Shown in pieces: positions 50,693 to 59,686 of a DNA stretch of 64,000 nt. Below the pieces are notes generated by a model. That model ran no database searches, was not told where the DNA came from, and worked only from the letters and a program-made list of their open reading frames with translations. The stretch comes from Haliscomenobacter sp. GTDB lineage: Bacteria; Bacteroidota; Bacteroidia; Chitinophagales; Saprospiraceae. The DNA is taken from positions 124,001-188,000 of the forward strand of contig JADJPL010000028.1 of the NCBI GenBank assembly GCA_016713275.1. The letters run 5' to 3'. A program made the translations under genes and the position numbers. How positions within the stretch are numbered: the stretch's first letter is position 1; every line of letters begins with the position of its first letter.

Positions 50693-51994
50693 ATGGATTT
50701 GGATCTTCTTCAGCTTTTTGAAGGGCTTTCTACTCAGGACAGCCTGCTGATTCTGGCTTTTTTGCTGGTCGCATTTCTCCTTGGGTTGCTAACCAACTGG
50801 TTGCTGCAAAATGCCCGTATCCGCAAACTGGAAACCGAACTTAGGCATAAAGAAGAACAGCTCCAAATTATGGGCCAGGAGCGAAGCCGCCTGGAGGAAG
50901 AACTTTCCTTAAAGGAAGCCGATCTGAAACGCGCCGCTTTCGAACTGGAAGAATCGCATGCTGCCCGCCGGCTTCTGCTCGACCAGAACCAGCGCCTCCA
51001 GCAAGAAATCGACGCCCTTAGTCTGGATCTTGAAAAAACGCAGGCGGCGAACCGGCAATACCTCTCCACCGTCGAAGACCTCAACGACCAGATCCTGGGC
51101 CTGAAAACCCGTAACGCGCAATTGGGCGAGCAACTCAAGTTCGCTTCTGCGGCCGCGGAGCCTGAGTCCGGCGCTCTGGAAGGCCCTCTGCTTCAGGCGT
51201 CCTCCTCGTTTGCAGACGACCGCCTGGCGGAAATCGAAAAACGGCTCCAGTCGCTCGAAAAAGAACGCGAACAACTCCGGCATACGCTCCCCGAGGAGCG
51301 GGCGATTCATGCGCTTCCAATGACCGCGCAGCCTGCCCTCGATGCGCGTCAACTTGAAGTATTCGAGGAAGAAAACGGGGACGACGATGACCCCCAGGCG
51401 CCAGACACCTCCTCTCGGTCGGTTGTCTGGCCTACGCCAAGTTGGGAAGGAACGCGCGGGCAGGCAAAAGACGACCTTGCCCGGATCGACGGCATCGGAC
51501 CGTTCCTGGAACGCAAGCTGAATGAGGCGGGGGTGTACACCTTTGAACAGATCAGCCAATGGGACGCCGCCCGGATTCAGGAAATAACCAGGCAAATCCA
51601 GTTTTTTGATGGCCGCATTGAAAAGGACGACTGGGTCGGCCAGGCCAAACGCCTGCTGGAATCTTCCCTGGAAGTCCCCGTTGCCAACAGCGATGCAGGG
51701 GCTCCCGAGCCCGAACTCCCCGAGGACGACCTGAAAGTGATCGAAGGCATCGGACCAGCTATAGAAATTATTTTGAAAAAAGCAGGAATTCGTACTTTTG
51801 AGCTGCTGGCAAAAACCGATCCGGATGAATTGGATACGCTGCTGCACGTGGCCGATCCGCGCCTCAAGCGCTTTGATCCGGGTACGTGGCCCGCTCAGGC
51901 CCGATTGGCCATGAACGGCGAATGGGAAGTCCTCCGGGATTACCAGGATCAACTCCGCGCAGGCAGGCCCATTCTGGATGAAGATGAAGCCTAA
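50693..51994 (+). CDS. Membrane-anchored coiled-coil protein with helix-hairpin-helix domains
   Basis: A 433-residue protein: a transmembrane helix at residues 17-37, a coiled coil at 40-150, an acidic linker, then two helix-hairpin-helix domains marked by DLARIDGIGPFLERKLNEAG and DDLKVIEGIGPAIEIILKKA. Each resembles the domain used by DNA-binding or ribosome-associated proteins in Bacteroidota, where such fusions are common. A position linking membrane and nucleic acid is plausible but unproven. Start chosen at the ATG after a matching promoter. Confidence 0.8.
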   Translation: MDLDLLQLFEGLSTQDSLLILAFLLVAFLLGLLTNWLLQNARIRKLETELRHKEEQLQIMGQERSRLEEELSLKEADLKRAAFELEESHAARRLLLDQNQRLQQEIDALSLDLEKTQAANRQYLSTVEDLNDQILGLKTRNAQLGEQLKFASAAAEPESGALEGPLLQASSSFADDRLAEIEKRLQSLEKEREQLRHTLPEERAIHALPMTAQPALDARQLEVFEEENGDDDDPQAPDTSSRSVVWPTPSWEGTRGQAKDDLARIDGIGPFLERKLNEAGVYTFEQISQWDAARIQEITRQIQFFDGRIEKDDWVGQAKRLLESSLEVPVANSDAGAPEPELPEDDLKVIEGIGPAIEIILKKAGIRTFELLAKTDPDELDTLLHVADPRLKRFDPGTWPAQARLAMNGEWEVLRDYQDQLRAGRPILDEDEA

Positions 51995-52040
51995 AGGCTT
52001 ACATGCGTTTTGGGCATTTTGCGTGGGGCCCCTCACTACT

Positions 52041-52114
52041 GGACATTTTGGGAACGAGACCTTCCAGGTTTCGCAAACCTGGAAGGTCTGGGCGCCAGGA
52101 AAACGAAAATGTCC
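52041..52114. repeat. Nested inverted repeat
   Basis: An inner perfect hairpin with 15-bp arms (AGACCTTCCAGGTTT, 52057-52071, and its inverse, 52075-52089) is enclosed by outer arms GGACATTTT (52041-52049) and AAAATGTCC (52106-52114). Pairing continues loosely outside (CCCTC...GAGGG). CCTTCCAGGTTT-type palindromes recur in many Bacteroidota genomes. No gene lies between 51995 and 52260. Confidence 0.65.
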
Positions 52115-52234
52115 AGAGGGAGTGGGAGCCCCCTCTTCTACGAGGCGGGAAGGCGCGCGAAAGGATGCACAAAACTAGGAGCCAGGCGCTATAAGAAATA
52201 AAAATTCCTGTTAACTCCACAATGCCATTTTGAT

Positions 52235-52262
52235 CCCCTTCCGGTTCGGAAGGGATTTTTTT
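52235..52262 (+). terminator. Intrinsic terminator
   Basis: CCCTTCCG-GTT-CGGAAGGG followed by ATTTTTTT terminates rightward transcription, probably of the helix-hairpin-helix gene 240 bases upstream. Confidence 0.7.
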
Positions 52263-53076
52263 ATGGCTGCCGGCGGAAAAACCGGATGACGCCCGCTGCG
52301 TATACGGCGGCGTTCTGGAGTTGAAGGGCAAGATGTTCACTGGATTCAGGAACGTCAAGGAGCGCCGCCGGCTGCCGCATATCCTGCCATACACGATACT
52401 GGTTGTCCTGACGAAGGATTAGCTTGGAGTCCAGATAAATCTGCAGGTCGTCCAGACCCGGGAGCGGGATGGCAAACTGGTATTGCCCCAACCGGTCGAA
52501 GCAGAGGATTCCTTTCTCCGGGTCGGCCAGGTACACGCCTTCCGGACCGGAAACCAACCGGATCGGGTGAGCAGGCGCGAGCCCGTTGAGGCTCAGATCC
52601 TGGCTTTCGCTAAGGACGTGTCCCTGCCGGTTGAGCTTCAGCAGCCGGGAAAGAAACCGGTCGTACACCCAAATCTGGTTCTCCCGTCCCAGCGCAGCCA
52701 GCACCGGATCAGGAAAGGCCTCCATCGGCAAGCGGATTTGCGAATAGGGGTTGAGGGTCCGGTCGAGCAACAGAATCGTTTGGAAATCCGGATACCACAA
52801 AAGCGTCTGAAGGGGGTCGCTTACATCGGCATAGGCAGGCATCCCGAGAGCCTGCATGGAAAACCGGGCGAGAACTTTTCCTTCGGGGGAAAATTTGACC
52901 AGTTCGCCCTTCGGCGACAGGGCGTAGACGTGCCCAAGTTTATCCAGTTGAAGCGCACGGACGTTCATGGCGTATTCCCAAACCGGAGGGCCCGTCCAAA
53001 GCGGTTGCGCGGCTAGCTCCATCGGCAACCGGAACAGGAGGATCAAAAAAAAATTATTCCCAAACAGGCGGTTCAT
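52261..53076 (-). CDS. Secreted beta-propeller-like protein
   Basis: A 271-residue protein with a signal peptide (MNRLFGNNFFLILLFRLPMELAAQ). Repeated blades of the type LDKLGHVYALSPKGELVKFSPEGKV suggest a six-bladed NHL-like propeller. Similar small propeller proteins accompany lpxH-like genes in Saprospiraceae. Its ATG lies inside the end of the upstream lpxH-like gene (23-base overlap), so translation is coupled. Role unknown, probably periplasmic. Confidence 0.75.
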   Translation of the reverse strand: MNRLFGNNFFLILLFRLPMELAAQPLWTGPPVWEYAMNVRALQLDKLGHVYALSPKGELVKFSPEGKVLARFSMQALGMPAYADVSDPLQTLLWYPDFQTILLLDRTLNPYSQIRLPMEAFPDPVLAALGRENQIWVYDRFLSRLLKLNRQGHVLSESQDLSLNGLAPAHPIRLVSGPEGVYLADPEKGILCFDRLGQYQFAIPLPGLDDLQIYLDSKLILRQDNQYRVWQDMRQPAALLDVPESSEHLALQLQNAAVYAAGVIRFFRRQP

Positions 53077-53851
53077 GCGTTCCAAAAATGCGGCCTTCCG
53101 GGTTCTCAAAAAACCGGAGGGCCAGTTGTTCGCCGTCAAAAACGGCGTAGGATTGGTAATGCAGCCATTCCCCCAGGTTAATATAACGGCTGCGCCCGTT
53201 TTTTAGCGTATAGTCGATCGGGAGGTGCCGATGGCCAAAAAGGAAATAATCGGCAGCAACAGCGTCCTGCTTGCGGTTGCAATAGGCTACGAGCCATTCC
53301 TTGTCTGGTCCCAAAAAGTGCCGGGTGGAAGGATTTACTGCACGGCTTTTTCCGGAGAAAAACTGGGCCAGTCCGGCGCCGAAATTGGGATGGAGCCGCG
53401 CAAACGCCCACTGACTAAGCGGGTTCCGGAACACCCGCTTGATGAATTTATAGCCGTAGTCGTTGGGGCCCAGGCCGTCTCCATGTCCGATAAAGAACGT
53501 CTTTCCCCCAAACGCGCGCACCACAGGCGCCCGGTACACCGGGATACCCAATTCGCTGGGAAAGTAATCAAACATCCACATGTCGTGGTTGCCGGTGAAA
53601 ATATGGATGGGCAGCCCGCTGTCACGGAGCTCGGCCAGCTTTCCAAGAAAGCGGACGTAACCTCTAGGGACCACATGCCGGTATTCGAACCAAAAATCGA
53701 ACAGATCGCCTACGAGAAAGAGCTCCGCTGCATCTTCCCGGATAGTGTCCAGCCAACGCAAAATAGACCGTTCCCGCTCCCTGCTGCTCAGACGGGCATC
53801 GATGCCTAAATGGAAATCGGAGGCGAAATAGATTTTTTTACCTGCTTCCAT
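53054..53851 (-). CDS. lpxH: UDP-2,3-diacylglucosamine hydrolase-like metallophosphatase
   Basis: A 265-residue calcineurin-fold phosphoesterase. Metal-binding motifs are all present: DFHLG, GDLFDFW, GNHD, GHGDG and GHRHLP. This set and the length match LpxH, which removes UMP from UDP-2,3-diacylglucosamine in lipid A synthesis. The ATG at 53851 gives the shortest N-terminus before the first beta strand. It overlaps the downstream propeller gene by 23 bases. Confidence 0.9.
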   Translation of the reverse strand: MEAGKKIYFASDFHLGIDARLSSRERERSILRWLDTIREDAAELFLVGDLFDFWFEYRHVVPRGYVRFLGKLAELRDSGLPIHIFTGNHDMWMFDYFPSELGIPVYRAPVVRAFGGKTFFIGHGDGLGPNDYGYKFIKRVFRNPLSQWAFARLHPNFGAGLAQFFSGKSRAVNPSTRHFLGPDKEWLVAYCNRKQDAVAADYFLFGHRHLPIDYTLKNGRSRYINLGEWLHYQSYAVFDGEQLALRFFENPEGRIFGTHEPPVWE

Positions 53852-53953
53852 GCAGATAATTGATAGCGGTAGTTTTGCCAACCCGTCTCATGCCCGTTAG
53901 GTCGGTCGCCTGTTTTTTGGGCAAATGGGCCGCTAATACCCCAAAAGTTGAAC

Positions 53954-54012
53954 GATACATTTAATCGGAATTTTTGTACAAAAAAAAGACAAAAATTCCG
54001 ATTAAATGTATC
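53954..54012. repeat. Perfect 24-bp inverted repeat
   Basis: Arms 53954-53977 and 53989-54012 are exact inverses around an 11-base, A-rich loop. Unlike the other palindromes in the window it is AT-rich and lies upstream of a minus-strand gene, so it might be a regulatory RNA hairpin or a small mobile repeat rather than a terminator. Confidence 0.65.
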
Positions 54013-54098
54013 TTAATTATACAAAAGCGGGTTGAACCTTTCTGTTCCCCCAGCAGCAACAGCAAAAGAGAACCAGTATCAATGAATTCCCCCAAAAG

Positions 54099-54147
54099 AA
54101 AAAGGAAGCCCGAAGGCCGGAAAAAACCGCCTCCTTGCTTCCTTTTT
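54099..54147 (-). terminator. Terminator of the hsp20 gene
   Basis: AAAAAGGAAGC and GCTTCCTTTTT pair across a 27-base loop; in the minus direction a T-rich stretch follows. It begins 18 bases after the hsp20 stop. Confidence 0.55.
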
Positions 54148-54164
54148 CCCTAAATCCCGTTCGG

Positions 54165-54587
54165 TTACACAATATCTACTTCCCAGGACCTGGTCTGCGC
54201 TTCCGGGCGCTTCGGCAGCGAAAGGACGAGCGCTCCGCCCTCCTGTTTGGCCTTGATGTTTTCGGTATCGATGCTGTCGCCCAGCACGAAGGATTTTTCG
54301 AAATGCTTCACCGGGAATTCCTGCCGGATGAAATTGGGTTTGAAATCCTCGGGCACGTCGCGTTGTCCGTTCACGTAAAGCACGTCGCCGCTAACCGAAA
54401 TGCGGATGTTGTCTTTGTCAAACCCCGCAGCATAGAGGTAGATTTCAAACGACGTATCGGTTTCCTCAATGTTGACAGGAATGTTGTATTTCGGGCGCAC
54501 ATACCGGCCGTGCATACCTTGAGCATGGGCATGCCGGTGTTTGGCCCAGGCTGATTTCCAGCCGGCGCTTTTGCAATGTCCGTACAT
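54165..54587 (-). CDS. Small heat shock protein Hsp20/alpha-crystallin
   Basis: A 140-residue ATP-independent chaperone. The alpha-crystallin domain runs from about residue 35 (YNIPVNIEETDTSFEIYLYAAGF) to 135, with the conserved GVL-like hinge as GALVLSLPKR. The N-terminal arm is short, basic and rich in His and Gly. Such proteins hold unfolding proteins during heat stress. Alone in its transcription unit; ends at a terminator. Confidence 0.92.
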   Translation of the reverse strand: MYGHCKSAGWKSAWAKHRHAHAQGMHGRYVRPKYNIPVNIEETDTSFEIYLYAAGFDKDNIRISVSGDVLYVNGQRDVPEDFKPNFIRQEFPVKHFEKSFVLGDSIDTENIKAKQEGGALVLSLPKRPEAQTRSWEVDIV

Positions 54588-54734
54588 AAAAAAGTTGGGT
54601 TGATGAATGAATGAATGAATAAAACCCGGGTCTCGATTAGGTAGACGGAGGAGATGGAAATTACTTTAACCTGCGGAATATTTTTTTTAGGTTTTTTATA
54701 CGGACATGGGAGATCCCGGGGGAAGCGCGTGCAT

Positions 54735-54912
54735 TGAGGCAGGAGCCTCAAAGGGGTACGGAGCACGAGGCAGGAGCCTCGCGCTAGTTGGAAGTCCAGA
54801 CAGTAGCCGTCTGGAAACCAGCGGATAGCTCCGCGCGGAGTATCCGATCACGTCCGGAAAGTCTGGTTGGAGGCAGAGCCTCCGCGTAGAGTGGGTCCGA
54901 GGCGGAGCCTCG
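54735..54912. repeat. Cluster of six short palindromes, mainly GAGGC-N-GCCTC
   Basis: TGAGGC-AGGA-GCCTCA (54735), CGAGGC-AGGA-GCCTCG (54766), TCCAGAC...GTCTGGA (54795-54815), CGGATA...TATCCG (54822-54847), GGAGGC-AGA-GCCTCC (54869) and CGAGGC-GGA-GCCTCG (54898) lie in a row. Four share the GAGGC/GCCTC core. Flanks differ, so these are not simple tandem copies. The remainder of 54588-55103 holds word-like repeats (TTATGCCTTA-type near 54990; CCACTAACCAC-type near 55068-55107) and no gene. Confidence 0.65.
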
Positions 54913-55103
54913 AACCAGGGTTTTTTGAGCAGTCTCAACAGTCTCAGTCTCCAGTCTAGACAGCGAACAGGGCTCAGTGCCATCCTTAGGCCTTACGCCC
55001 TATGCCTTATGCCTTAGACCAAGCCCGTCTCCAATCTCTGCTCCCTGCTTCCCTGCTTCCCTGCTCCCCTAACCACCAACCACTAACCACTAACCACCAA
55101 CCA

Positions 55104-55433
55104 CTACCTTTTCGCACACCTCTCCTTCCAGGCTTCTTTAAAACGCTGGCGCTCTTCCGGGGTCATGTGCATCCATTTTTCGCGAAAGGAGGACACTTTA
55201 TGGCCGCGTTGGCGACTGGAATGCGAGGCGCCGAACCGAAACCCGCCGAAGAGCAGGCGGGCGAGCACCAGAAGCCCCAGGGCCTGCCAGTAGGTCAAAG
55301 GCCGTACGCCGTCAACGGCCATGGCAAGGACTGCATTCCAAAGCCACATCACGGCAGCGGAAGCTGTTGCGATGAAAGCGAGAAACAACAGGAGCAAACG
55401 GAGTCCCCGGTATGGAGCGTTCAAGTGGCGCAT
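55104..55433 (-). CDS. Small membrane protein partner of the ECF sigma factor
   Basis: A 109-residue protein with two predicted membrane segments (LLLLFLAFIATASAAVMWLW and LTYWQALGLLVLARLLFGG) and a cytoplasmic tail ending HMTPEERQRFKEAWKERC. Its ATG overlaps the sigma factor stop (TAATG), so they are translated together. The tail resembles those of Bacteroidota sigma-partner proteins; an anti-sigma role is possible but not shown. Confidence 0.75.
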   Translation of the reverse strand: MRHLNAPYRGLRLLLLFLAFIATASAAVMWLWNAVLAMAVDGVRPLTYWQALGLLVLARLLFGGFRFGASHSSRQRGHKVSSFREKWMHMTPEERQRFKEAWKERCAKR

Positions 55434-55990
55434 TATTCCAGATTGTTTAGTTCGTCGTAAAGAGATTGAAGCCTTTTCCGCAAATGCTGTACGGCGTAGC
55501 GCTTGCGGCTGATGATGGTTTTTAGGTTTTCCCCGCTTTCGTCGGCAATTTCCTGCAGGGTTTTGTCTTCCAGTTCGTTCAGCACGAATACCTCGCGCTG
55601 ATTGGGAGGCAGTTCGTCCAAAGCCTGCATGAGCTCCTCCCAAAATACCTCCCGGAAAAACCCGGCGTCGGGGTCTTCCTCCCCGGCAGGGAGGAGTTCC
55701 CGGAGCTCCATGGCGCCGTCTTCCCCTTCATAGAACGCTTCGTCGAGGGAATCAGCTGCCCGCTGCCGGTATTGGTCGGTAATGCGGTTGCGGGCGACCC
55801 GGAAAAGCCAGGCGTTGAGGTTCTCAATGGCATTCAGATCGCCAAGCCGGCTAAGCTGATACCACACCTCCTGGAGAATATCCTCCGCATCTTCCGGGGA
55901 GCGGACCCTCCCCCGGATGAAGCCGGATAACCGCTGTCCGTAGCGCTGGATAGCGTTACGGATGGAAGGCTGGGAGGAAGGTTCTGCCAT
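55433..55990 (-). CDS. ECF RNA polymerase sigma factor
   Basis: A 185-residue sigma-70 factor. Region 2 contains DAEDILQEVWYQLSRL and LNAWLFRVARNRITDQYR; region 4 contains LPPNQREVFVLNELEDKTLQEIA and GENLKTIISRKRYAVQHLRKR. Both regions are intact. It is the first gene of a two-gene operon with a small membrane protein that may sense a signal. Unrelated closely to the ECF factor at 43867. Confidence 0.93.
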   Translation of the reverse strand: MAEPSSQPSIRNAIQRYGQRLSGFIRGRVRSPEDAEDILQEVWYQLSRLGDLNAIENLNAWLFRVARNRITDQYRQRAADSLDEAFYEGEDGAMELRELLPAGEEDPDAGFFREVFWEELMQALDELPPNQREVFVLNELEDKTLQEIADESGENLKTIISRKRYAVQHLRKRLQSLYDELNNLE

Positions 55991-56015
55991 TGGAAAAGGA
56001 TATTTCTACCTGTTT

Positions 56016-56166
56016 TTACAAACACAGTTCAAAGAAAGGTAAATCCACTTCAAAAATGACCTCTTTCTTGAAGCCAAGTTCCACTTTTTTGAACATTTCC
56101 ACCAGTTTTTCTCCGCCGGCGAGTTCTATTTGGGGAGCGTCCTCCGGTTGGCTTCTTTGACAGCAT
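56016..56166 (-). pseudogene. 3' remnant of an Mrr-like restriction endonuclease
   Basis: The minus strand here encodes, with one base shift near 56140, KEANRED-APQIELAGGEKLVEMF followed by LGFKKEVIFEVDLPFFELCL and a stop at 56016. This matches the typical end of Mrr-family restriction enzymes (P-x-I-x-L-I-D-G-E-K-L...). The rest of the gene is missing; the region to the right belongs to an intact ATPase gene. It is a relict of a former restriction locus. Confidence 0.6.
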
Positions 56167-57330
56167 TCACAATGGGATCACTCCCAAATCCCGCCAGCTC
56201 AGTACGGTGGCAATGCTCCTTTGCTGCCGCTCTTCACCCCCGTATATCAAAAAACTGTCTTCAGACGCTGCGCCGGACAGGCTTTGGAAATAGTGCAGGC
56301 TGTCGAAAAAATGGGAGGCTATCGTCCGGCTCGACTTGATCTCTACAGGTAGTAACCGCCCGCCTTTATGGAGCAGCAAATCGATTTCATGGCTTCCAGC
56401 GGCATGCCAGAAATAGTGTCCTGGGTACAGATTCCTGTTCAGATGGTTCTTGAGCACTTCATTGATGACGAAATTTTCAAACAGGGCGCCTTTTGCAAAA
56501 TGGCGGTTTACATCCTCGGTACTGCGCAGGTTGAGCAACGCGCATGCCAGGCCGGTATCGTAAAAGTACAACTTTGGCGTCTTGACGATCCGCTTGTTGA
56601 AGTTTTGATGATACGGCCGCAGCAGATGTATGATAAAGCTGGTTTGGAGCACACTGATCCATTGCTTAACCGTCTGGTAGGATATGCCGATCAGGCTGCC
56701 GATATCAGAAAAATTCACTAATTGTCCGATGCGTCCGGCACAAATCTCCAGAAATTGCCGGAAAGCCCCCAGATTCCCAACATTCATGACCTGCCTTAAA
56801 TCACGTTCTACATAGGTCTGAATATAGTCCAGCAACCAATCCGTAGCGTTCAGATCACGGTCGTAAATACGGGGATAGAAGCCCTTAAGCAAATAATTTT
56901 CATAATCCTGCAAAGCAAAAGGAGTGTGCTGGATCTCTTCCAAAGAGAAGGGCAAAAGGTTGAAAATGCTTACCCTGCCTGCCAGGCTCTGCGCGACCTG
57001 TTCCATGAGCAGCAGGTTCTGTGAGCCGGAGAGGATGTATTGTCCTGGAAGCTGCTCCTTATCCACCGTGACCTGAATATAAGAAAGGAGGTCTGGAGTA
57101 TATTGAATTTCATCGATGATACCATAGGCGCCAAGGTTTTTGAGAAAACCTTTGGGGTCTTGTTTGGCAAAACTGCGTTGCTCCATGTCTTCCAGATTAC
57201 TGTAGGCATGCTCCGGAAAAATCTGCCGCACCAGGGTGGACTTCCCGCTTTGACGCGGACCTGTGACGGCCACCACGGGCATCTTCTGCGCAGCCTGTCT
57301 GATTGTAGCACCTAATATTCGAGGTATCAT
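56167..57330 (-). CDS. AAA_14/DUF4143 ATP-binding protein
   Basis: A 387-residue protein. The AAA_14 ATPase domain has Walker A GPRQSGKSTLV, Walker B YGIIDEIQY and a sensor motif ILSGSQNLLL. The DUF4143 domain (residues 165-320) ends in a PD-(D/E)xK-like nuclease fold with E-I-D-L-L-L and P-V-E-I-K-S-S. These proteins are common, often in several copies, in Bacteroidota. The biological role is not settled. The ATG at 57330 is preferred to the TTG at 57339. Its stop abuts an Mrr remnant, placing it in a small variable island. Confidence 0.9.
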   Translation of the reverse strand: MIPRILGATIRQAAQKMPVVAVTGPRQSGKSTLVRQIFPEHAYSNLEDMEQRSFAKQDPKGFLKNLGAYGIIDEIQYTPDLLSYIQVTVDKEQLPGQYILSGSQNLLLMEQVAQSLAGRVSIFNLLPFSLEEIQHTPFALQDYENYLLKGFYPRIYDRDLNATDWLLDYIQTYVERDLRQVMNVGNLGAFRQFLEICAGRIGQLVNFSDIGSLIGISYQTVKQWISVLQTSFIIHLLRPYHQNFNKRIVKTPKLYFYDTGLACALLNLRSTEDVNRHFAKGALFENFVINEVLKNHLNRNLYPGHYFWHAAGSHEIDLLLHKGGRLLPVEIKSSRTIASHFFDSLHYFQSLSGAASEDSFLIYGGEERQQRSIATVLSWRDLGVIPL

Positions 57331-57475
57331 ACTTTGCAAATTAGAGATTCAACTTCTAAATTGCAATTTAATTCTTTTTTGAAAAATGAAAAGGAATTGT
57401 TTTTGCACATAGTAGATCGTATACAGTCGGCAACAGAAGAATACCCCATACCTTGCACCTTGAGGCAGCCCCTCC

Positions 57476-59686
57476 TCACTTCACCACCACCTCATCCAGG
57501 AAAAACCAGCAAGTATATCCTACGCCATAGTGCCATTCCGGGCAGGTATTGACGCCGGTTATGTCGATTTTCAGGTAACGGGCTTTGATGTGCTCTTCAG
57601 ACCTGGCTGCTATATGCACAAATTTAACCGCCGGGTCTTTGTCCTCTGCTACCTCGATTTGCTGCCAGGGGAGATAGGATACCCCCGTCGGAAGAATAGC
57701 TGAATTCCACCTTCCGGGGCAGTAAGATCCAGGCGCCCAGTTGATGTAAGCAATCAATGGAAACCATGTGAATATCCTTCACTTCTTCCAAATCCAGAAC
57801 GACGGACCCATCCTGGCCTTCCCACCCTACCCAGCTTTCTGAAAAGGTCGTCCCTCCGTAGAGCCCATCGGTTAGCGCGTCCTGCGCCAGCGACCGGTAC
57901 CGGTCATGAGGTGGCCTTGGGAAGGCCACCTTTTTGCCACTTGCCAGGTTTTTCGTCTTGTTGAGATACCTCTCGCGGTAGAGCGCGCAATATTCCACGG
58001 GGGAATTATTCCGTTCGTTGAGGGTAGGAATCTGGAACTTGATCACCCGTTTTTCAAAACGGTTCAGTTCGTCCTCTACTTCAGAGATATTGGCATCGGG
58101 ATCCGTCCGGGCTATCTCGAGAGCGGAGTACATGATGGGAAGCCTGGCGATTTGCACGCGGGCCAAAAAGGCAGCGTCGTTTTTTACCGCTTCCTCGGCA
58201 GCATCAAACAATTGCCGGTACCTGCGCATTAGCGCTGGCCTCAGCATCCCGTTTTTATGGGTGACCGGCGAGTCGTAGATCCAAAGCCGTTGACCGCTGG
58301 CGAGCAAAGCGCCTTCCATGAGTTTAATATACTGGTACAAATAGCCGCCCGCTTTGCCGTAATAGCCGTCCAGAAATTCGCGCATCAGCGCGTCCACATC
58401 GGCATCGGTATTCCACATAAGCTTCGAGACCAAATAGGCTCTTAGCTCCGCAAAATTGCAGCCTTTGGCGCCGCCGATCTGCGAAAAATGCATGGTGACG
58501 TTGTTCGCCTGGAAACGCTTGATGTTCTCCTGAAGCACGTGGAAGTTGGGGAAAGGCGACAGGTAATTATCGAAATTGATGCCGTAATCCCAAACAAAGA
58601 TGTTGTCCGACAGCTCCGACCAACCTTCCAGCGCCCGGACAAATTGCTGTCCCGACCGGTTTTCGGCGAGCGGCACTTCGCGGTCTGCGTCAATGCTGCA
58701 CAGCATGATATTGACATTGGGAAGCGGCTTGATGCGCTTCGGAGGTGGCATCGAATAAAGATAGGCCAGCGTGGAAATTTCCTTATCGGGAAACCTTCCT
58801 GCGAGTTTATTCATGAAGTAGATCAAGCTTCCGGAAGGGCTCCCGTTTTCATCATCGATTTCCTTGCAGCGCGGGCAGGCGCAGTTTGTGAAGTTTCCGT
58901 CGTTTTGACTAACGGATAGGATCGGTTTTTGAGGGTCCTCTTTAAAGAGGGAATCCAGTTTGGCGCAAACCAATTCAAAAAGCTCCTCGTTGGTGAGACA
59001 CCACTGGCTTGCTTTTCCCGGTTGTCTTTTTCCTTTAAAAAAGAGTAATATTCCGGATTTGAAGCGCCATACACGGCAGAGGGCAAAATCCGGTCAAACG
59101 TATGCACCCAGTAGTTGCTTGCAAAAATTTCGGACGGAAGCTCCAGGCGGCGCCAGTGTTTGTAGAGGGTATCCTGGCTGATGCCATAAAACTGCGTTTG
59201 CCGGTACCGGAAGGCAGGGTTGGACAGCGTATCGATGGAGGGCAGAAGGAGGGTGGATTGTTTTGGCGCGGAATATTCAAATTCCCCAAAGTACCTGACC
59301 CCCAAATAGGTCTCCAGAACCTCCATAACGCCGTAAAGGATGCCTTTATCGCCGGAAGCTTTTATGGTCAGGTGGTTTTTACCCGTTTGTATGGAAAATC
59401 CATCTTCGCGGATACCTGCCTGTTTATTGGCTACCTGGTTGTCCAGGAGGATCCGGTTCTGTTCGTTTTTTGAAGCGGCCGGTTTTATTTTTAGTTGCGC
59501 GCCGCTCATTTCAAAGACAAAGCGTTGGAGAACCGAGGCCGCGCTTTGGGAGAACCCGTCATTGGATGCGCATACAATCACAGCCTCCGGTTTATGGTTC
59601 CGGACGAGATAAACCTGGGCGCTAACGGTGAAGGGCATTGCCGCTCCGATGAGCAGCCCGAGCCATGCGGCGGCGTTTAAGTTCAT
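57476..59686 (-). CDS. DUF4838 glycosidase-like protein with discoidin-like C-terminus (two frameshifts)
   Basis: 736 residues after correction of a lost base in a T-run near 59038 and one extra G near 57684; the corrected length is an exact multiple of three. A signal peptide (MNLNAAAWLGLLIGAAMPF) leads into an alpha-glucuronidase/hexosaminidase-like N-terminal domain (GILYGVMEVLETYLGVRYF) and the DUF4838 barrel (CLTNEELFELV; SVSQNDGNFTNCACPRC; VWDYGINFDNYLSPFPNF). The last 150 residues form a discoidin-like carbohydrate-binding domain. Likely periplasmic polysaccharide breakdown. ATG overlaps the glycosyltransferase stop (ATGA). Confidence 0.85.

Noticed and set aside
54696..54983. 95-codon minus-strand frame
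   Set aside because: It lies entirely in the palindrome cluster; repeats explain the open frame.
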